Counted from the first letter of the stretch, positions 27,262-39,801 are shown. The stretch: 64,000 nucleotides of DNA from Thiobaca trueperi (GCF_004342175.1 NZ_SMAO01000004.1:124001-188000); one strand, 5' to 3'. Numbers and translations: made by a program. The notes: generated by a model from the sequence alone, not told the origin.

Positions 27262-30200
27262 TCAATTCTCCATTTGAATGGCGAGGCGGCCGGCGAGGTC
27301 ATGCACGGCTGCCGTGCCAGCGGTAACATCGAACTCAGTGATCGCCTGGCGCAGCGGGACAAGTTGCACGGCAGGCAGGTAAGCGGCCAGCGCCTCCAGC
27401 GCCGGTGCAGCGCCCGCCGGATCGAACCGCTCGAAGGCGCTCAGTGCCTCGCGGAGCAGGGAGGCGATCTGAACCTGTGGAAGGTTCAGTGAGGTCGCGG
27501 GTCGAGCGTCCGCCGGGACAACGGCGATGACATCAGGAGCATAGCGCGCAATGGAATCCAGTGCGCGTTCGAGCGCCTCCCGCAGCGGTTCGACCGAGAC
27601 CGGGAGCCCCGACGCGAATTGTTTCTCCATGGCGCCGGCCTGGGCCGCGACCTCAGGCAACCCCAGGTTGCCCGCCGTTCCTTTGAGCTTGTGGGCGAAC
27701 TGCCGCGCTGCGTCGGGTTCGGCGGCGGCCATGACCTGAACGCTGTCGGCATAGCTGTCCGCGAAGCGACGCAGGTAGCGGCGATAGACGTTCGGATCCT
27801 TCCAGATCTTCAGCCCCTGGTTGAGATCAATGCCGGGCAGCTCGGCGCCCTGGTCGTCGCAGGGGGGATGCTGTCGGGCCGGATCCCGCTCGTTGTGAAT
27901 CAGGTCCGCCGGGACGGGCGCTGAGACGACCGGCACGGCGGGTCTCTCCCGATGGTCGTGATGTGTCCCAGGGGGCCGGATTCTGTCCGTGGCCTGAACA
28001 TCGGCCGGACGTCTCGCCAGGATGCGAATCAGCGTCACCGCCTCGGCGACATCGAATGGTTTGGAGAGGAAGGCGTCCATGCCGGACTCCAGCGCGGCGG
28101 CTTCCTGATCGCGCAGCGCGTCGGCGGTCAGGGCCACGATGGGCAGTGCGGCGATCTCGGGGATCTGACGGATTAGCCGCGTCGCTGCGCGTCCATCCAT
28201 GACCGGCATCTGCACGTCCATCAGCACCATGTCCACGGCGGTGGGATGGGCGCACAACCAGTCCACGGCCTCTCGGCCATCTCTGGCCAGATGGATCTCG
28301 GCACCCTCGTCGGCAAAGATGCTCTGGGCGACCTCGCGATTGATATCGCTGTCATCGACCACCAGCAGGCGCAGACCGGCCAGCCGGCGCTCGCTCGCCA
28401 TCGTGACCTGGTCGAGCGGCAGACCGCCCAGCCGTCGGCGACGCTCCCTGACCACGGCGTCGTGGAAGGTCGAGGGCGTCAACGGCTGGGTCAGCACCGC
28501 ATCCACCACCCGCATGTTCGGCGTCTCCAGCAGCGCCATGCTGTTGTGCGCGGCGAGCAGGAACAGCAGCGGCTGGGACGAGGCCGGCAGGGTGTGCCGG
28601 ATGGCGTTGGCGATGCCCAGAACGTCCGGTCCAGGCTCGCGCCAGTCCAGCAGCACCACGGCGTCCGGTCCCTGCAGCGACCTGTCGCGCAGGACGTGAC
28701 CCAGCGCCTGACGGCCCGATGCGATCTGAGTCGAGGTCCAGCCCAGCGCCGCCACCGTGGCCGCCGCGCCCTCGCGCACGACGGCATGCTCATCGACGAT
28801 CAGAACCCGAATCCGCGCCAGGTCGTCGCGGCGTCTGGGGCCGGTGTCCAGGACATCGAATGTCAGATCGAACCAGAAGGTGCTGCCCTCGCCCGGCGTG
28901 CTGTCGAGTTCCAGGCGTCCGCCCATGAGCTCCACCAGACGCCGCGAGATGGCCAGTCCAAGACCCGATCCACCGAAGCGGCGCGTGGTGGAGGCATCCG
29001 CCTGGGCGAAGGGCTGGAAGAGACGCGCCTGGGCGTCGGCATCGATGCCGATGCCGGTATCCCGGATCGCAAAACGCAGACTGATGCTTGACTCGATGCG
29101 CTGGAGAATATCGATCCTGACCTCGACCACACCTCTGTCGGTGAATTTGATGGCATTGCCGGTGAGATTGATCAGGATCTGACCGAGCCGCAGCGCATCG
29201 CCGAGCAGGGTGCAGTCGAGACAGTCCGGCGGACGGATGACCAGTTCGAGCGACCTGTCGGCGGCGCTGGCCGTCATGATGGTCGCCAGATTGTCGAGCA
29301 CCTCATCGAGCCGCAAGGGCGCACGCTCGATCTCGATGCGATTGGACTCGATCTTGGAGAAGTCGAGGATGTCATTGATGATGCCGAGCAGACTGCGTCC
29401 GGAGTGGTGGATCTTGCGCGCCAGCTCGCGCGCCTCCGCGTTCAGATCCTGGCGCTCCAGCAGATAGGCCAGTCCGAGCACCGCGTTCATCGGGGTGCGG
29501 ATCTCATGGCTCATGTTGGCCAGGAACTCGCTCTTGGCTCGCGCCAGCCGCTCGGCCTCGGTGCGCGCGGCCATGAGTTCGGTGGTGCGCTCCTCCACCA
29601 GTTCCTCCAGATGATGACGGTGGCGCTCCAGCTCGTCTTCCGTGCGTTTGATCCGGGTGATGTCGCGTCCGATGCCGAGCACGCCGATCAGGGCGCCGGT
29701 CGTGTCATACACGGGTGTCTTGATCACCTGTACCAGTTCCCGATGACCGTCGCTGGCGAAGGTCAGCTCCTCCTCGTTGAGCCATGGACCGTCAGCGGCG
29801 ATGGCATCGAGATCATTGGCACGGAAGGTGTCGGCCAGCGCGCGGGGCGCGAAATCGTAGTCGGTCTTGCCGATGACCTGTGCCTCCGGCGCGCCAAGCA
29901 GGTCTTCAAACCGAGCGTTGCAAATCATGAACATGCCTTGCGGGTTCTTCAACCACACCAGATCCGGGATGCTGCGGACCAGGGTTCGGAGCAGTTCCCG
30001 GCTGTCACGCAGCGCGATCTCGGCCTGCCGTTTGTCGGTCACGTCACGGTCCAGACCCCGATAGCCCAACAGCTCGCCAGTGGCGTTCAGAATGGGCATG
30101 CCGGTGGTATGGATGTGGAGCAGAGACCCGTCCCGATGCCGGTTGATGTTCTCCAGATCGCGGAAGGACACGCGGCGGGCGACGATGTCGTCAAACACCG

Positions 30201-32559
30201 CCGCCACCCGCTCCGCCTCTGCCGGGGGCATCAGCTCAAGAGGCGAGCGGCCGAGCAACTCCTCGGGGGTGTAGCCGAGCACATTCACCACGCTTTCCGA
30301 GACATAGGTGTAACACCCCTGGGGATCCACCTCCCACACCCAGTCGGCGGAGGCATCGACGATGTCCTGGAAACGCTGGCGGCTCGTGCGCAGATCCATC
30401 TCAGCCTCTTTGCGCGCGGTGACGTCCTGCACCGTGCCGCGCAACAGGATCACCTGGCCTGTGGCATCGCGCACGGGTTCGCCACGCGCCGTGATCCAGC
30501 GATGGCTTCCGTCCGGGCGCACCACCTCGGCGTCGCACTGATAGGCTTTGCCCTCGGACAGTGCCGTCTCCACCGCCTGCGTCAGGCCGGCCCAGCTCTC
30601 CGGGGTGAAATACTCTGCGACCTCCGGGTATCTGGCTGGAGGCAGCGCGGGATCGCGGCCATAGAACCGGTAGATCTCCTCCGACCAGGTATGGCGATCC
30701 GTGCGTGCGTCCCACTCCCAGTGCCCAAGGCCGGCGATCCGCTGCGCCTCGCGCAGTCGCGCCTCGCTCTCGCGCCGCGCGGCGACGGCCGCGAGACGGG
30801 CGCTGATGTCCAGGGCGTAGACGATGCGCGTTGCGGGGCGACCGTCTTCCGTATGGGTCACGGTCACGTCCAGCAGCACCGGAAAACGCTCGCCGTCTTT
30901 GCAAAGGTGCTCGGCCTCGAAGACGTGATGTCCTTTCGCGTCCGCTTCCCGTATCTGGCTCAAGGTCTCGTCCAGCCGATCCGCCGGAAACAGTGAAGCG
31001 ACGGGCATGTCCGTCATGTCCTCCGGGCGATAGCCGCGCCGCTTCGCGAAGGCCGGATTGACGGCCAGCAGCCGCTGTCGGATCGCATCGCCCAGCGCCA
31101 GATTCAGTTCGGCTTTTTCAAAGGCGTCGTTCCAGAGCGCGAGCCGTGACTCCGCCGCCTTGCGCGCTGAGATGTCCTCGATCACGGAGATGAAGTAGTC
31201 AGGCGCACCGTCGTCCTGGCGGACCAGGGCAACGGTGAGATGGACCCATGCCAGACTGGCGTCCTTGCGGATGTATCGCTTGTCCAGGGCATAGGTTTCG
31301 ATCTCCCCGGCGAGCAGACGGCCCACCAGATCCAGATCGCGACCCAGATCCTCGGGATGGGTGATGTCCTGAAAGGTTTTATCGAGCAGTTCGGTCTCGG
31401 CGTAACCGAGCAGCTCGCAGAACCGGCGGTTGATGCGCAGCCAGCGGCCATCCGGGGCGACCAGGGCGATGCCCACGGCCGCCTGCTCGAAGGTGGCGAG
31501 GAAACGCCGTTCGCTCGCGTGAAGCCGCTCAAGGGCGTCCAGTCGCTCGCTCTGGGCCGCGTGGGTGGCGGTCGCCAGTGCGAGTTGCTGACGATGACGC
31601 AGCAAAAGCGATCCAGCGAAAAAAATGACCAGCATGAGTCCGCCAACCAGTCCGATCAGCAGGATTTTCGGCACGGCCAGGGCGCGGATCTCCGCCTGAT
31701 CCAGCTTGGCGATCATGAACCAGTCGGTTCCGGGGATGGCTTCCGCCACGCCCAGAACCGGAACGCCCCGATAATCGACCCCTTTGATCAGGTCGCCCGC
31801 CCCCACCTCGCCGCGCAGCCATTGCGCGGCCAGCAGGCGCTCGCTGGAAACCGGCAGCCGCAGCCGCAGCACGGCATTGGGCAGATGACGCAGGGGACAG
31901 AGATAGAGCACCTGATCGCCATCGCGGCGGAAGAGGAAGGTCTCGCCGCTGTCGCTGAGAATCGGCCAGGCGCGCAGGGTCGGGCACAGCCAGTCCTCGG
32001 CATCGCTGTGCAGCACCACCAGGGGTGATCGGCCCTCATCCGCGAGTGGGACCACATGGTCGAGATGGATCTGTCCAAGATCGTCCAGATAGGGTCCAAT
32101 CCGCTGGATGCGGTTGGTCGTCGCACTGGCGGCGAGCGCCCGCGCCAGCTCGGGGTCAAGGTGCTGAGGCATGTTTTCGGTACCCCAGACGCGCCTTCCG
32201 TCGGGGTCATGGAGATAGACCGCTCCGATGTCGCGCTTGACGGTCAGCCGCGCGAGTCGCGCCTGCGCCTGTTGAGCAGCGGCGAGATCGCCCTGATCGA
32301 GCCAGCGCCGGTATTCATCCAGCAGGGTGGGGCTGAGACGGACCATCTCGGCATCGTCCTGACGCTCACGCAGCCAGTCGGCGATCTGGCGTGTTTGCAG
32401 ATCGACAATGGCTTGCAGACGGGCGCCCTCCTGGTCCTGTTTTTCATTCAGAACATAGAGAATGCCTGAACCGCACAGGGTGAGGATGATGAGTGTAACC
32501 AGCAGCGCCAGCAAAAAGGGTTGCCAATCGGGACGCGAGCGAGCGGCGGGGGCGTTCAC
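27262..32559 (-). CDS. Large hybrid sensor histidine kinase (five PAS, HisKA, two receivers, Hpt)
   Basis: This 1765-residue protein has membrane helices near 14-36 and 297-320 enclosing a periplasmic sensor. Five PAS/PAC domains follow at about 345-470, 475-590, 600-720, 725-845 and 850-970. The HisKA box has His1018 (FLANMSHEIRTPMN), and the ATPase domain has GSGLGLAISRRLVELMGG near 1197-1214. Receiver 1 (about 1250-1370) keeps Asp1305 but has Gln1358 where the conserved Lys is expected. Receiver 2 (about 1395-1510) is normal (Asp1448, Lys1500). The Hpt domain has His1623 (AHKLKGTAGNLGL). The GTG start 32559 follows GGGGAA. It forms an operon with the HD-GYP regulator, its likely phosphorelay output. 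Confidence 0.94.
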   Translation of the reverse strand: MNAPAARSRPDWQPFLLALLVTLIILTLCGSGILYVLNEKQDQEGARLQAIVDLQTRQIADWLRERQDDAEMVRLSPTLLDEYRRWLDQGDLAAAQQAQARLARLTVKRDIGAVYLHDPDGRRVWGTENMPQHLDPELARALAASATTNRIQRIGPYLDDLGQIHLDHVVPLADEGRSPLVVLHSDAEDWLCPTLRAWPILSDSGETFLFRRDGDQVLYLCPLRHLPNAVLRLRLPVSSERLLAAQWLRGEVGAGDLIKGVDYRGVPVLGVAEAIPGTDWFMIAKLDQAEIRALAVPKILLIGLVGGLMLVIFFAGSLLLRHRQQLALATATHAAQSERLDALERLHASERRFLATFEQAAVGIALVAPDGRWLRINRRFCELLGYAETELLDKTFQDITHPEDLGRDLDLVGRLLAGEIETYALDKRYIRKDASLAWVHLTVALVRQDDGAPDYFISVIEDISARKAAESRLALWNDAFEKAELNLALGDAIRQRLLAVNPAFAKRRGYRPEDMTDMPVASLFPADRLDETLSQIREADAKGHHVFEAEHLCKDGERFPVLLDVTVTHTEDGRPATRIVYALDISARLAAVAARRESEARLREAQRIAGLGHWEWDARTDRHTWSEEIYRFYGRDPALPPARYPEVAEYFTPESWAGLTQAVETALSEGKAYQCDAEVVRPDGSHRWITARGEPVRDATGQVILLRGTVQDVTARKEAEMDLRTSRQRFQDIVDASADWVWEVDPQGCYTYVSESVVNVLGYTPEELLGRSPLELMPPAEAERVAAVFDDIVARRVSFRDLENINRHRDGSLLHIHTTGMPILNATGELLGYRGLDRDVTDKRQAEIALRDSRELLRTLVRSIPDLVWLKNPQGMFMICNARFEDLLGAPEAQVIGKTDYDFAPRALADTFRANDLDAIAADGPWLNEEELTFASDGHRELVQVIKTPVYDTTGALIGVLGIGRDITRIKRTEDELERHRHHLEELVEERTTELMAARTEAERLARAKSEFLANMSHEIRTPMNAVLGLAYLLERQDLNAEARELARKIHHSGRSLLGIINDILDFSKIESNRIEIERAPLRLDEVLDNLATIMTASAADRSLELVIRPPDCLDCTLLGDALRLGQILINLTGNAIKFTDRGVVEVRIDILQRIESSISLRFAIRDTGIGIDADAQARLFQPFAQADASTTRRFGGSGLGLAISRRLVELMGGRLELDSTPGEGSTFWFDLTFDVLDTGPRRRDDLARIRVLIVDEHAVVREGAAATVAALGWTSTQIASGRQALGHVLRDRSLQGPDAVVLLDWREPGPDVLGIANAIRHTLPASSQPLLFLLAAHNSMALLETPNMRVVDAVLTQPLTPSTFHDAVVRERRRRLGGLPLDQVTMASERRLAGLRLLVVDDSDINREVAQSIFADEGAEIHLARDGREAVDWLCAHPTAVDMVLMDVQMPVMDGRAATRLIRQIPEIAALPIVALTADALRDQEAAALESGMDAFLSKPFDVAEAVTLIRILARRPADVQATDRIRPPGTHHDHRERPAVPVVSAPVPADLIHNERDPARQHPPCDDQGAELPGIDLNQGLKIWKDPNVYRRYLRRFADSYADSVQVMAAAEPDAARQFAHKLKGTAGNLGLPEVAAQAGAMEKQFASGLPVSVEPLREALERALDSIARYAPDVIAVVPADARPATSLNLPQVQIASLLREALSAFERFDPAGAAPALEALAAYLPAVQLVPLRQAITEFDVTAGTAAVHDLAGRLAIQMEN

Positions 32560-32998
32560 CGTGTTCCCCGCAAGGCGGCGAACGCCTGGTCAATGCGGGC
32601 GTGCTGGATTGTGGAAGGGAAAGGCCGCCCAGCGGGTTCTAAGGAAAGCGGGTTGAGTGGCACCGGGAAACGACCAGTGTTGAAACTGGATCGCCGGATT
32701 CGTCCCGGAAGCAGCTCAAAGATCTGTCGCAGGATAACCATCTCAGCAAAGTCCATCTTGGGGGATGATATGTCTTTGAGGAAAGTCTGACCTATGCGGG
32801 TTTTCCTTCCGCTTGTCAAGCCGTGAGTGGACGAGATATCGCCGGTTCATCTGCAAATGCCGGATCTGCGCCATGTGCCGAATCGATACGCTGGCCGGGA
32901 AGAACCGCGCCTTGATTTTCCGGCTCACATGATCTTGTTCAGTGTCGCGGTTTCTGTCTAAATCCGGTTCGATGTTTTATTGATGAGATTGCGATGCG
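32560..32998. other. Intergenic region between divergent hybrid kinase and ccoS
   Basis: About 440 bp with no convincing gene. A minus-strand open frame of 87 codons (32556-32819) ends in a 4-bp overlap with the kinase start, but it shows no recognisable family. Promoters for both flanking genes should be here. A poor TTGTTC-N17-CTAAAT pair at 32935-32963 precedes ccoS. No clear FNR box (TTGAT-N4-ATCAA) was found. Confidence 0.4.
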
Positions 32999-33211
32999 AT
33001 GGATGTGATCTACGGTCTGATTCCTGGCATGCTGTTTCTGGGTCTGGCGACGGTCGCGGTGCTCTTCTGGGCGGCGCGCACCGGTCAGTTCGAGGATCTC
33101 GACGGCGACGGGCGACGCATCCTGATGGACGAGGACGAAATCGATCCGCCTGCGCCGCCCGCTGCCGGGGCGGATCCGGCCAAACTGGAGAAATCGCATG
33201 CAGACTTATGA
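32999..33211 (+). CDS. ccoS: cbb3-type cytochrome oxidase assembly protein CcoS
   Basis: The 70-residue protein matches CcoS: an N-terminal membrane helix (MDVIYGLIPGMLFLGLATVA), then the family signature FFWA-x-RTGQFEDLDGDG-type segment (LFWAARTGQFEDLDG), RRILMDED, and a proline-rich tail. CcoS is needed to mature the haem-copper centres of cbb3 oxidase. It overlaps the following DUF29 gene by 14 bp. Its usual partner ccoI lies at 23315-25804. Confidence 0.85.
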   Translation: MDVIYGLIPGMLFLGLATVAVLFWAARTGQFEDLDGDGRRILMDEDEIDPPAPPAAGADPAKLEKSHADL

Positions 33212-33632
33212 TCTCGACATCGTCGCCTGGGCAAACGAACAGGCCCGGCTGCTGCGCGCCGGACGTTTCGATCTTCTGGATATCGAGCATCTCGCCGGGG
33301 AGATTGAGGACGTGGGAAAAAGCGAACAGCGCGAACTGGCGGCCAGAATGGCTGTGCTCCTGACCCATCTGCTCAAGTGGGCGCATCAGCCGCAACGGCG
33401 CGGCGCGAGTTGGGAGTGCACCATTCGCGAACAGCGCCGTGCCCTGGCGCGGCGTCTCCAGAAAACACCGAGCCTGCGTGGCTGTCTCACCGATCCCGAC
33501 TGGTGGAGCGACACCTGGCTCGATGCCAGAACGGATGCGGCGAAAGAAACCGGGATGGGGTTCGATGTCTTTCCGTCGGTCTGTCCCTGGACCGCGTCAG
33601 AGGTGCTTGAAGACGACTGGTTGCCACATTGA
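33198..33632 (+). CDS. DUF29 family protein
   Basis: The 144-residue soluble protein fits the DUF29 family: YDLDIVAWANEQARLLRAG, then DIEHLAGEIEDVGKSEQREL, and LLTHLLKWAHQPQRRGASW. The function of the family is not known. GGAG lies 7 bp before ATG 33198. It overlaps ccoS, but DUF29 proteins are common in many contexts, so a role in oxidase assembly should not be assumed. Confidence 0.85.
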   Translation: MQTYDLDIVAWANEQARLLRAGRFDLLDIEHLAGEIEDVGKSEQRELAARMAVLLTHLLKWAHQPQRRGASWECTIREQRRALARRLQKTPSLRGCLTDPDWWSDTWLDARTDAAKETGMGFDVFPSVCPWTASEVLEDDWLPH

Positions 33633-33633
33633 C

Positions 33634-34857
33634 ATGCCTCCATCGGATCTCCTGAACGAACTGCGCCTTGATCGCGCCGCCCGCGAGGACGACGGGCGGC
33701 GCTGGCCGTGGCGGCTGCTGGTGGCCCTGATCGTCAGCGGGCTGGCGGTCGGCGGCTACTTCGCCCTGTCCAACCGGGCGGTGACGGTCGAGCTTGCCAT
33801 CGCCGAAGCGCCGGGCGCGGGACCGCTGACGGTGCTGGACGCCACCGGCTATGTGATCGCGCGGCGTCAGGCCACGGTGTCGAGCAAGATCTCGGGCAAG
33901 CTCGCCGAAGTGCTGATCGAGGAGGGCGTGCAGGTCACGGCGGGGCAGGTGCTGGCGCGTCTCGACGACACGGATGCCAGCGCGCAGCTCGATCTGATGC
34001 AGGCGCGCCTGTCGGCGGCCCGCGCCCAGCTTGCGCAGATCCAGGTCAGACTGGAGCAGGCCAGACGCGATCTCGGGCGGCAGGAAGGGCTGGCGCCGCG
34101 CAAGCTGACCTCTGACGAATCGCTGGAGAACGCCCGCACCCAGGTCGAGATCCAGACCGCGCTGCTGGCGGCGCAGCGCAGTCAGGTCGAGGTGGCGGAG
34201 GCCGAGCTGCGGATTGCGCAGGTGGACCATGACAACACGGTGATTCGCGCCCCGTTCACCGGCATGGTCGTCGCCAAGGCGGCCCAGCCCGGTGAGATCG
34301 TCTCGCCCATGTCAGCCGGCGGCGGCTTCACCCGCACCGGCATCGGCACCATCGTCGATATGGATTCGCTGGAGATCGAGGTCGATGTCAACGAATCCTT
34401 CATCAATCGGGTGCAGCCGGGGCAGCCGGTCCAGGCCATTCTGGACGCCTATCCCGAGTGGCAGATTCCCGCCTCGGTGATCGCCATCATCCCGACCGCC
34501 GACCGCAGCAAGGCGACCGTCAAGGTGCGGATCGCGATCGATCAGAAGGATCCGCGTTTGCTCCCCGAGATGGGTGTGCGCGTGTCCTTTCTCGCCGAAA
34601 CGCCGACCGGCGCGGAGCCGACGGCGGCGGTGCTGGTGCCGGCGAGCGCCATCGTCGAGCGCGAAACGGGCGCTGTGGTGCTGGTTCTGGATGGCGAGCA
34701 TGTGCGCGAGCGCGTCATCACGCCGGGCGAGACACGCGGCGAGCGGCGACTGATCGAGCAGGGGCTGACGGCAGGCGAGCGGGTGGTGCGCGATCCGCCG
34801 CCGGAACTCATCGACGGCACGCGCGTGGTCGCCCGTGACGGAACCGCGACACCTTAG
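33634..34857 (+). CDS. Periplasmic adaptor (membrane fusion) subunit of an ABC/RND-type efflux system
   Basis: The product is about 407 residues: one N-terminal membrane helix (about 28-47), a barrel-sandwich (lipoyl-like) hybrid domain, an alpha-helical coiled-coil hairpin (about 120-200), and a beta-barrel with VRIAIDQKDPRLLPEMGVRVSF. This matches HlyD/MacA-type membrane fusion proteins. The downstream ATPase of LolD/MacB type makes an ABC partner most likely. No FtsX-like permease follows. The earlier open frame from 33439 overlaps DUF29 and is not used. Confidence 0.88.
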   Translation: MPPSDLLNELRLDRAAREDDGRRWPWRLLVALIVSGLAVGGYFALSNRAVTVELAIAEAPGAGPLTVLDATGYVIARRQATVSSKISGKLAEVLIEEGVQVTAGQVLARLDDTDASAQLDLMQARLSAARAQLAQIQVRLEQARRDLGRQEGLAPRKLTSDESLENARTQVEIQTALLAAQRSQVEVAEAELRIAQVDHDNTVIRAPFTGMVVAKAAQPGEIVSPMSAGGGFTRTGIGTIVDMDSLEIEVDVNESFINRVQPGQPVQAILDAYPEWQIPASVIAIIPTADRSKATVKVRIAIDQKDPRLLPEMGVRVSFLAETPTGAEPTAAVLVPASAIVERETGAVVLVLDGEHVRERVITPGETRGERRLIEQGLTAGERVVRDPPPELIDGTRVVARDGTATP

Positions 34858-34866
34858 AGTGAAGCG

Positions 34867-35553
34867 ATGACAGATCCAACCGCGCCGCTGGTCACCATCC
34901 GGGGCTTGAGCAAGGTCTACGAACGTGGCCGACAGCGGGTCGAGGTGCTGCATCATGTCGATCTGGACATCGCGGCAGGCGATTTCCTCGCCCTGATGGG
35001 GCCGTCCGGCTCCGGCAAGAGCACCCTGCTCAATCTGATCGCCGGTCTGGATCTGCCCACCGAGGGCGCACTGAGTGTCGCCGGCCAGCGCATCGACCGT
35101 CTGTCAGCCACCGAACTGGCCCGCTGGCGCGCGGCCCATGTCGGTTTCGTCTTCCAGTTCTATAACCTGCTGCCAGCGCTGTCGGCGCAGAAGAATGTCG
35201 AGCTGCCGCTGCTGCTGACCCGACTCTCAGCCGCCCGCCGTCGCCGTCATGCCGCGATTGCACTGGAGCTGGTCGGGCTCAGTGACCGCGCCAGCCACAA
35301 GCCCGCCGAACTCTCCGGCGGCCAGCAGCAGCGGGTCGCCATCGCCCGCGCCATCGTTTCGGATCCGACCCTGCTGGTCTGCGACGAGCCGACCGGCGAT
35401 CTCGACCGTCACGCGGCGGAAGAGGTGCTGACCCTGCTGCAACGGCTCAACCGCGACTATGGCAAGACCCTGATCATGGTCACGCATGACCCCAAGGCCG
35501 CCGAATTCGCACAGCGCACCCTGCATCTGGACAAGGGGACGCTGGTGACATAG
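34867..35553 (+). CDS. ABC transporter ATP-binding protein (LolD/MacB type)
   Basis: The 228-residue ATPase has Walker [10 protein letters not shown] (46-54), signature [15 protein letters not shown], Walker [13 protein letters not shown] and the switch His (MVTHD). The [17 protein letters not shown] region is typical of the MacB/LolD subfamily that works with FtsX-like permeases. It starts 9 bp after the adaptor gene. The expected permease gene is absent: immediately after lies hairpin H3 and a terminator. Confidence 0.92.
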   Translation: MTDPTAPLVTIRGLSKVYERGRQRVEVLHHVDLDIAAGDFLALMGPSGSGKSTLLNLIAGLDLPTEGALSVAGQRIDRLSATELARWRAAHVGFVFQFYNLLPALSAQKNVELPLLLTRLSAARRRRHAAIALELVGLSDRASHKPAELSGGQQQRVAIARAIVSDPTLLVCDEPTGDLDRHAAEEVLTLLQRLNRDYGKTLIMVTHDPKAAEFAQRTLHLDKGTLVT

Positions 35554-35580
35554 CGCTGGGTTTTGACACTGTCCCCCGAG

Positions 35581-35711
35581 GCTGTTCGTTGTCGTAATCG
35601 AAGATTCGCAAGTCGATGGCGATTACGACAACGACAACGAATATGGTCGGAGATGGTCTCGGAATCTCTGCACTGCGGCACTCGGCAGCAACTCGCGGCA
35701 GCCAATTGACC
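35581..35711 (+). repeat. Family 3 hexamer hairpin, copy H3
   Basis: The arms TCGTTGTCGTAATCG (35586-35600) and CGATTACGACAACGACAACGA (35620-35640) pair, the right arm having one extra hexamer. The loop AAGATTCGCAAG matches H1 and H2. The flank ATGGTCTCGGAATCTCTGCA and the later ACTCGCGGCAGCCAATTGACC are shared with H1 (first part) and H2. Confidence 0.85.
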
Positions 35712-35727
35712 TCTTTGGGTTTAACCC

Positions 35728-35756
35728 AAAGCCACCCGCTTTGCGGGTGGCTTTTT
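35728..35756 (+). terminator. Rho-independent terminator, probably bidirectional
   Basis: GCCACCCGC (35731-35739), a TTT loop and GCGGGTGGC (35743-35751) are followed by TTTTT and preceded by AAA. It ends the ABC transcript on the plus strand and could also end the convergent amidase transcript. A small TTGGGTTTAACCCAA palindrome directly precedes it. Confidence 0.85.
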
Positions 35757-36621
35757 ACTTCTCTCCAGTCAAAGAGCCGTCGCCCGTCGCCCTTCTGAGC
35801 GCCCTGATCTCGGCTCGCAGCTCGGTCTCACGCCGCAACAGTTGGCTGATCGCCTCTTGGATCGATCCCCGGCGGTCGTCTTCCGCTTGCGCCACCGGAT
35901 CTGCGACCGGCGGACTGGAGGCGCGCCGGGGTCGGTTCCGGCCAAGCGCGTTGCGGGCGTCGTCCAGATCCCGCTCGATGGCCTGGAGCGCCGCGCGCAG
36001 TTCGGCTTCGCGCCGATCCAGTTGCGCCCTCTGCTCCGGCTTGGGCGTGACCGCCCGCTGTTTCAACTGGCGTTGCAGCGCGGTCCAGGGAAACGCAGGG
36101 CCGGGATCCTGTTTGCGCTTGATCTGTTTGCCGTTGCAGGTCAGAGAGGAATCGTCCAGCTCCGCATGCGTCCTGATGTCGGACCCAGTCAGGCCATAAC
36201 GATCCAGAATGTCGCGCAGCAGGGATGTCAGGGCGGCGATCTGAGCGTCGGCAAAGGGATCCTGTCCGTCCCCATCGTTGATCAGTTCGATCCCGATCGA
36301 ATCCGCATTCTGACCGCGTGTATGATAGGCGACCATGGATTCGGGGACCATGCGCACCACCTCGCCGTCCCGACCGATGATGTAATGGATGCTGATCCGT
36401 CCCTGATGGCGCAGAAAATGCCCCACGATTCCATCCAGTGTGTCGCCGCGAAAGCGGCGTAACGGGTCACAGTCCGGCCCGCCCGTGGCATGAATCACCA
36501 CCTGCCGCACCGTCTGCTCCCGCTGTGGTCCCTGTACCGGGACATCGCGGGTGGCGGCTTCCGCGTTGATGCTGCATGACAGCAACAGGCACCGCAGCAG
36601 AAAAGGGGAAGACATCCGCAT
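35755..36621 (-). CDS. N-acetylmuramoyl-L-alanine amidase (amidase_2/PGRP type), secreted
   Basis: From ATG 36621 (GGCGAG upstream) the product is 288 residues. A signal peptide (LLRCLLLSCSINAEA) precedes a type 2 amidase domain. The zinc and catalytic residues appear as VVIHATGG, SIHYIIGRDG, and HAELD followed by KRKQDPGPAFPW (His, and the Lys-x-Asp-Pro-Gly motif). This enzyme class cuts the amide between MurNAc and the stem peptide. The C-terminal third (about 200-280) is a charged coiled coil, possibly for localisation. Other in-frame ATGs at 36648, 36636 and 36615 are possible. It is convergent with the ABC genes and divergent from zipA. Confidence 0.87.
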   Translation of the reverse strand: MRMSSPFLLRCLLLSCSINAEAATRDVPVQGPQREQTVRQVVIHATGGPDCDPLRRFRGDTLDGIVGHFLRHQGRISIHYIIGRDGEVVRMVPESMVAYHTRGQNADSIGIELINDGDGQDPFADAQIAALTSLLRDILDRYGLTGSDIRTHAELDDSSLTCNGKQIKRKQDPGPAFPWTALQRQLKQRAVTPKPEQRAQLDRREAELRAALQAIERDLDDARNALGRNRPRRASSPPVADPVAQAEDDRRGSIQEAISQLLRRETELRAEIRALRRATGDGSLTGEK

Positions 36622-36744
36622 TGCGCTCGCCGACATATTGGTGGGCAATTGGTGGGCAATCAGATTCGTCCGTTCGCGGACCCCGCCTCCAGCCGAATTT
36701 ATCCGTGACCGGGTTGATCCTAAGGATACAGCCTCGACCAGCGT

Positions 36745-36753
36745 TGCTATACT
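36745..36753 (+). promoter_or_regulatory. Extended -10 promoter of zipA
   Basis: TGCTATACT has the extended TG motif and a near-consensus -10 hexamer (TATACT), 44 bp before zipA. The -35 region is weak, as is common with an extended -10. Confidence 0.45.
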
Positions 36754-36796
36754 CCCGCACTCCTGATTTCAAACCCATGCTGCAACCAGAACTCGA

Positions 36797-39801
<3,005 letters not shown>

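Noticed and set aside
32556-32819. An 87-codon minus-strand frame just before the hybrid kinase
   Set aside because: The 4-bp overlap with the kinase start is suggestive, but the protein has no recognisable family, no ribosome site was evident and composition is not clearly coding.
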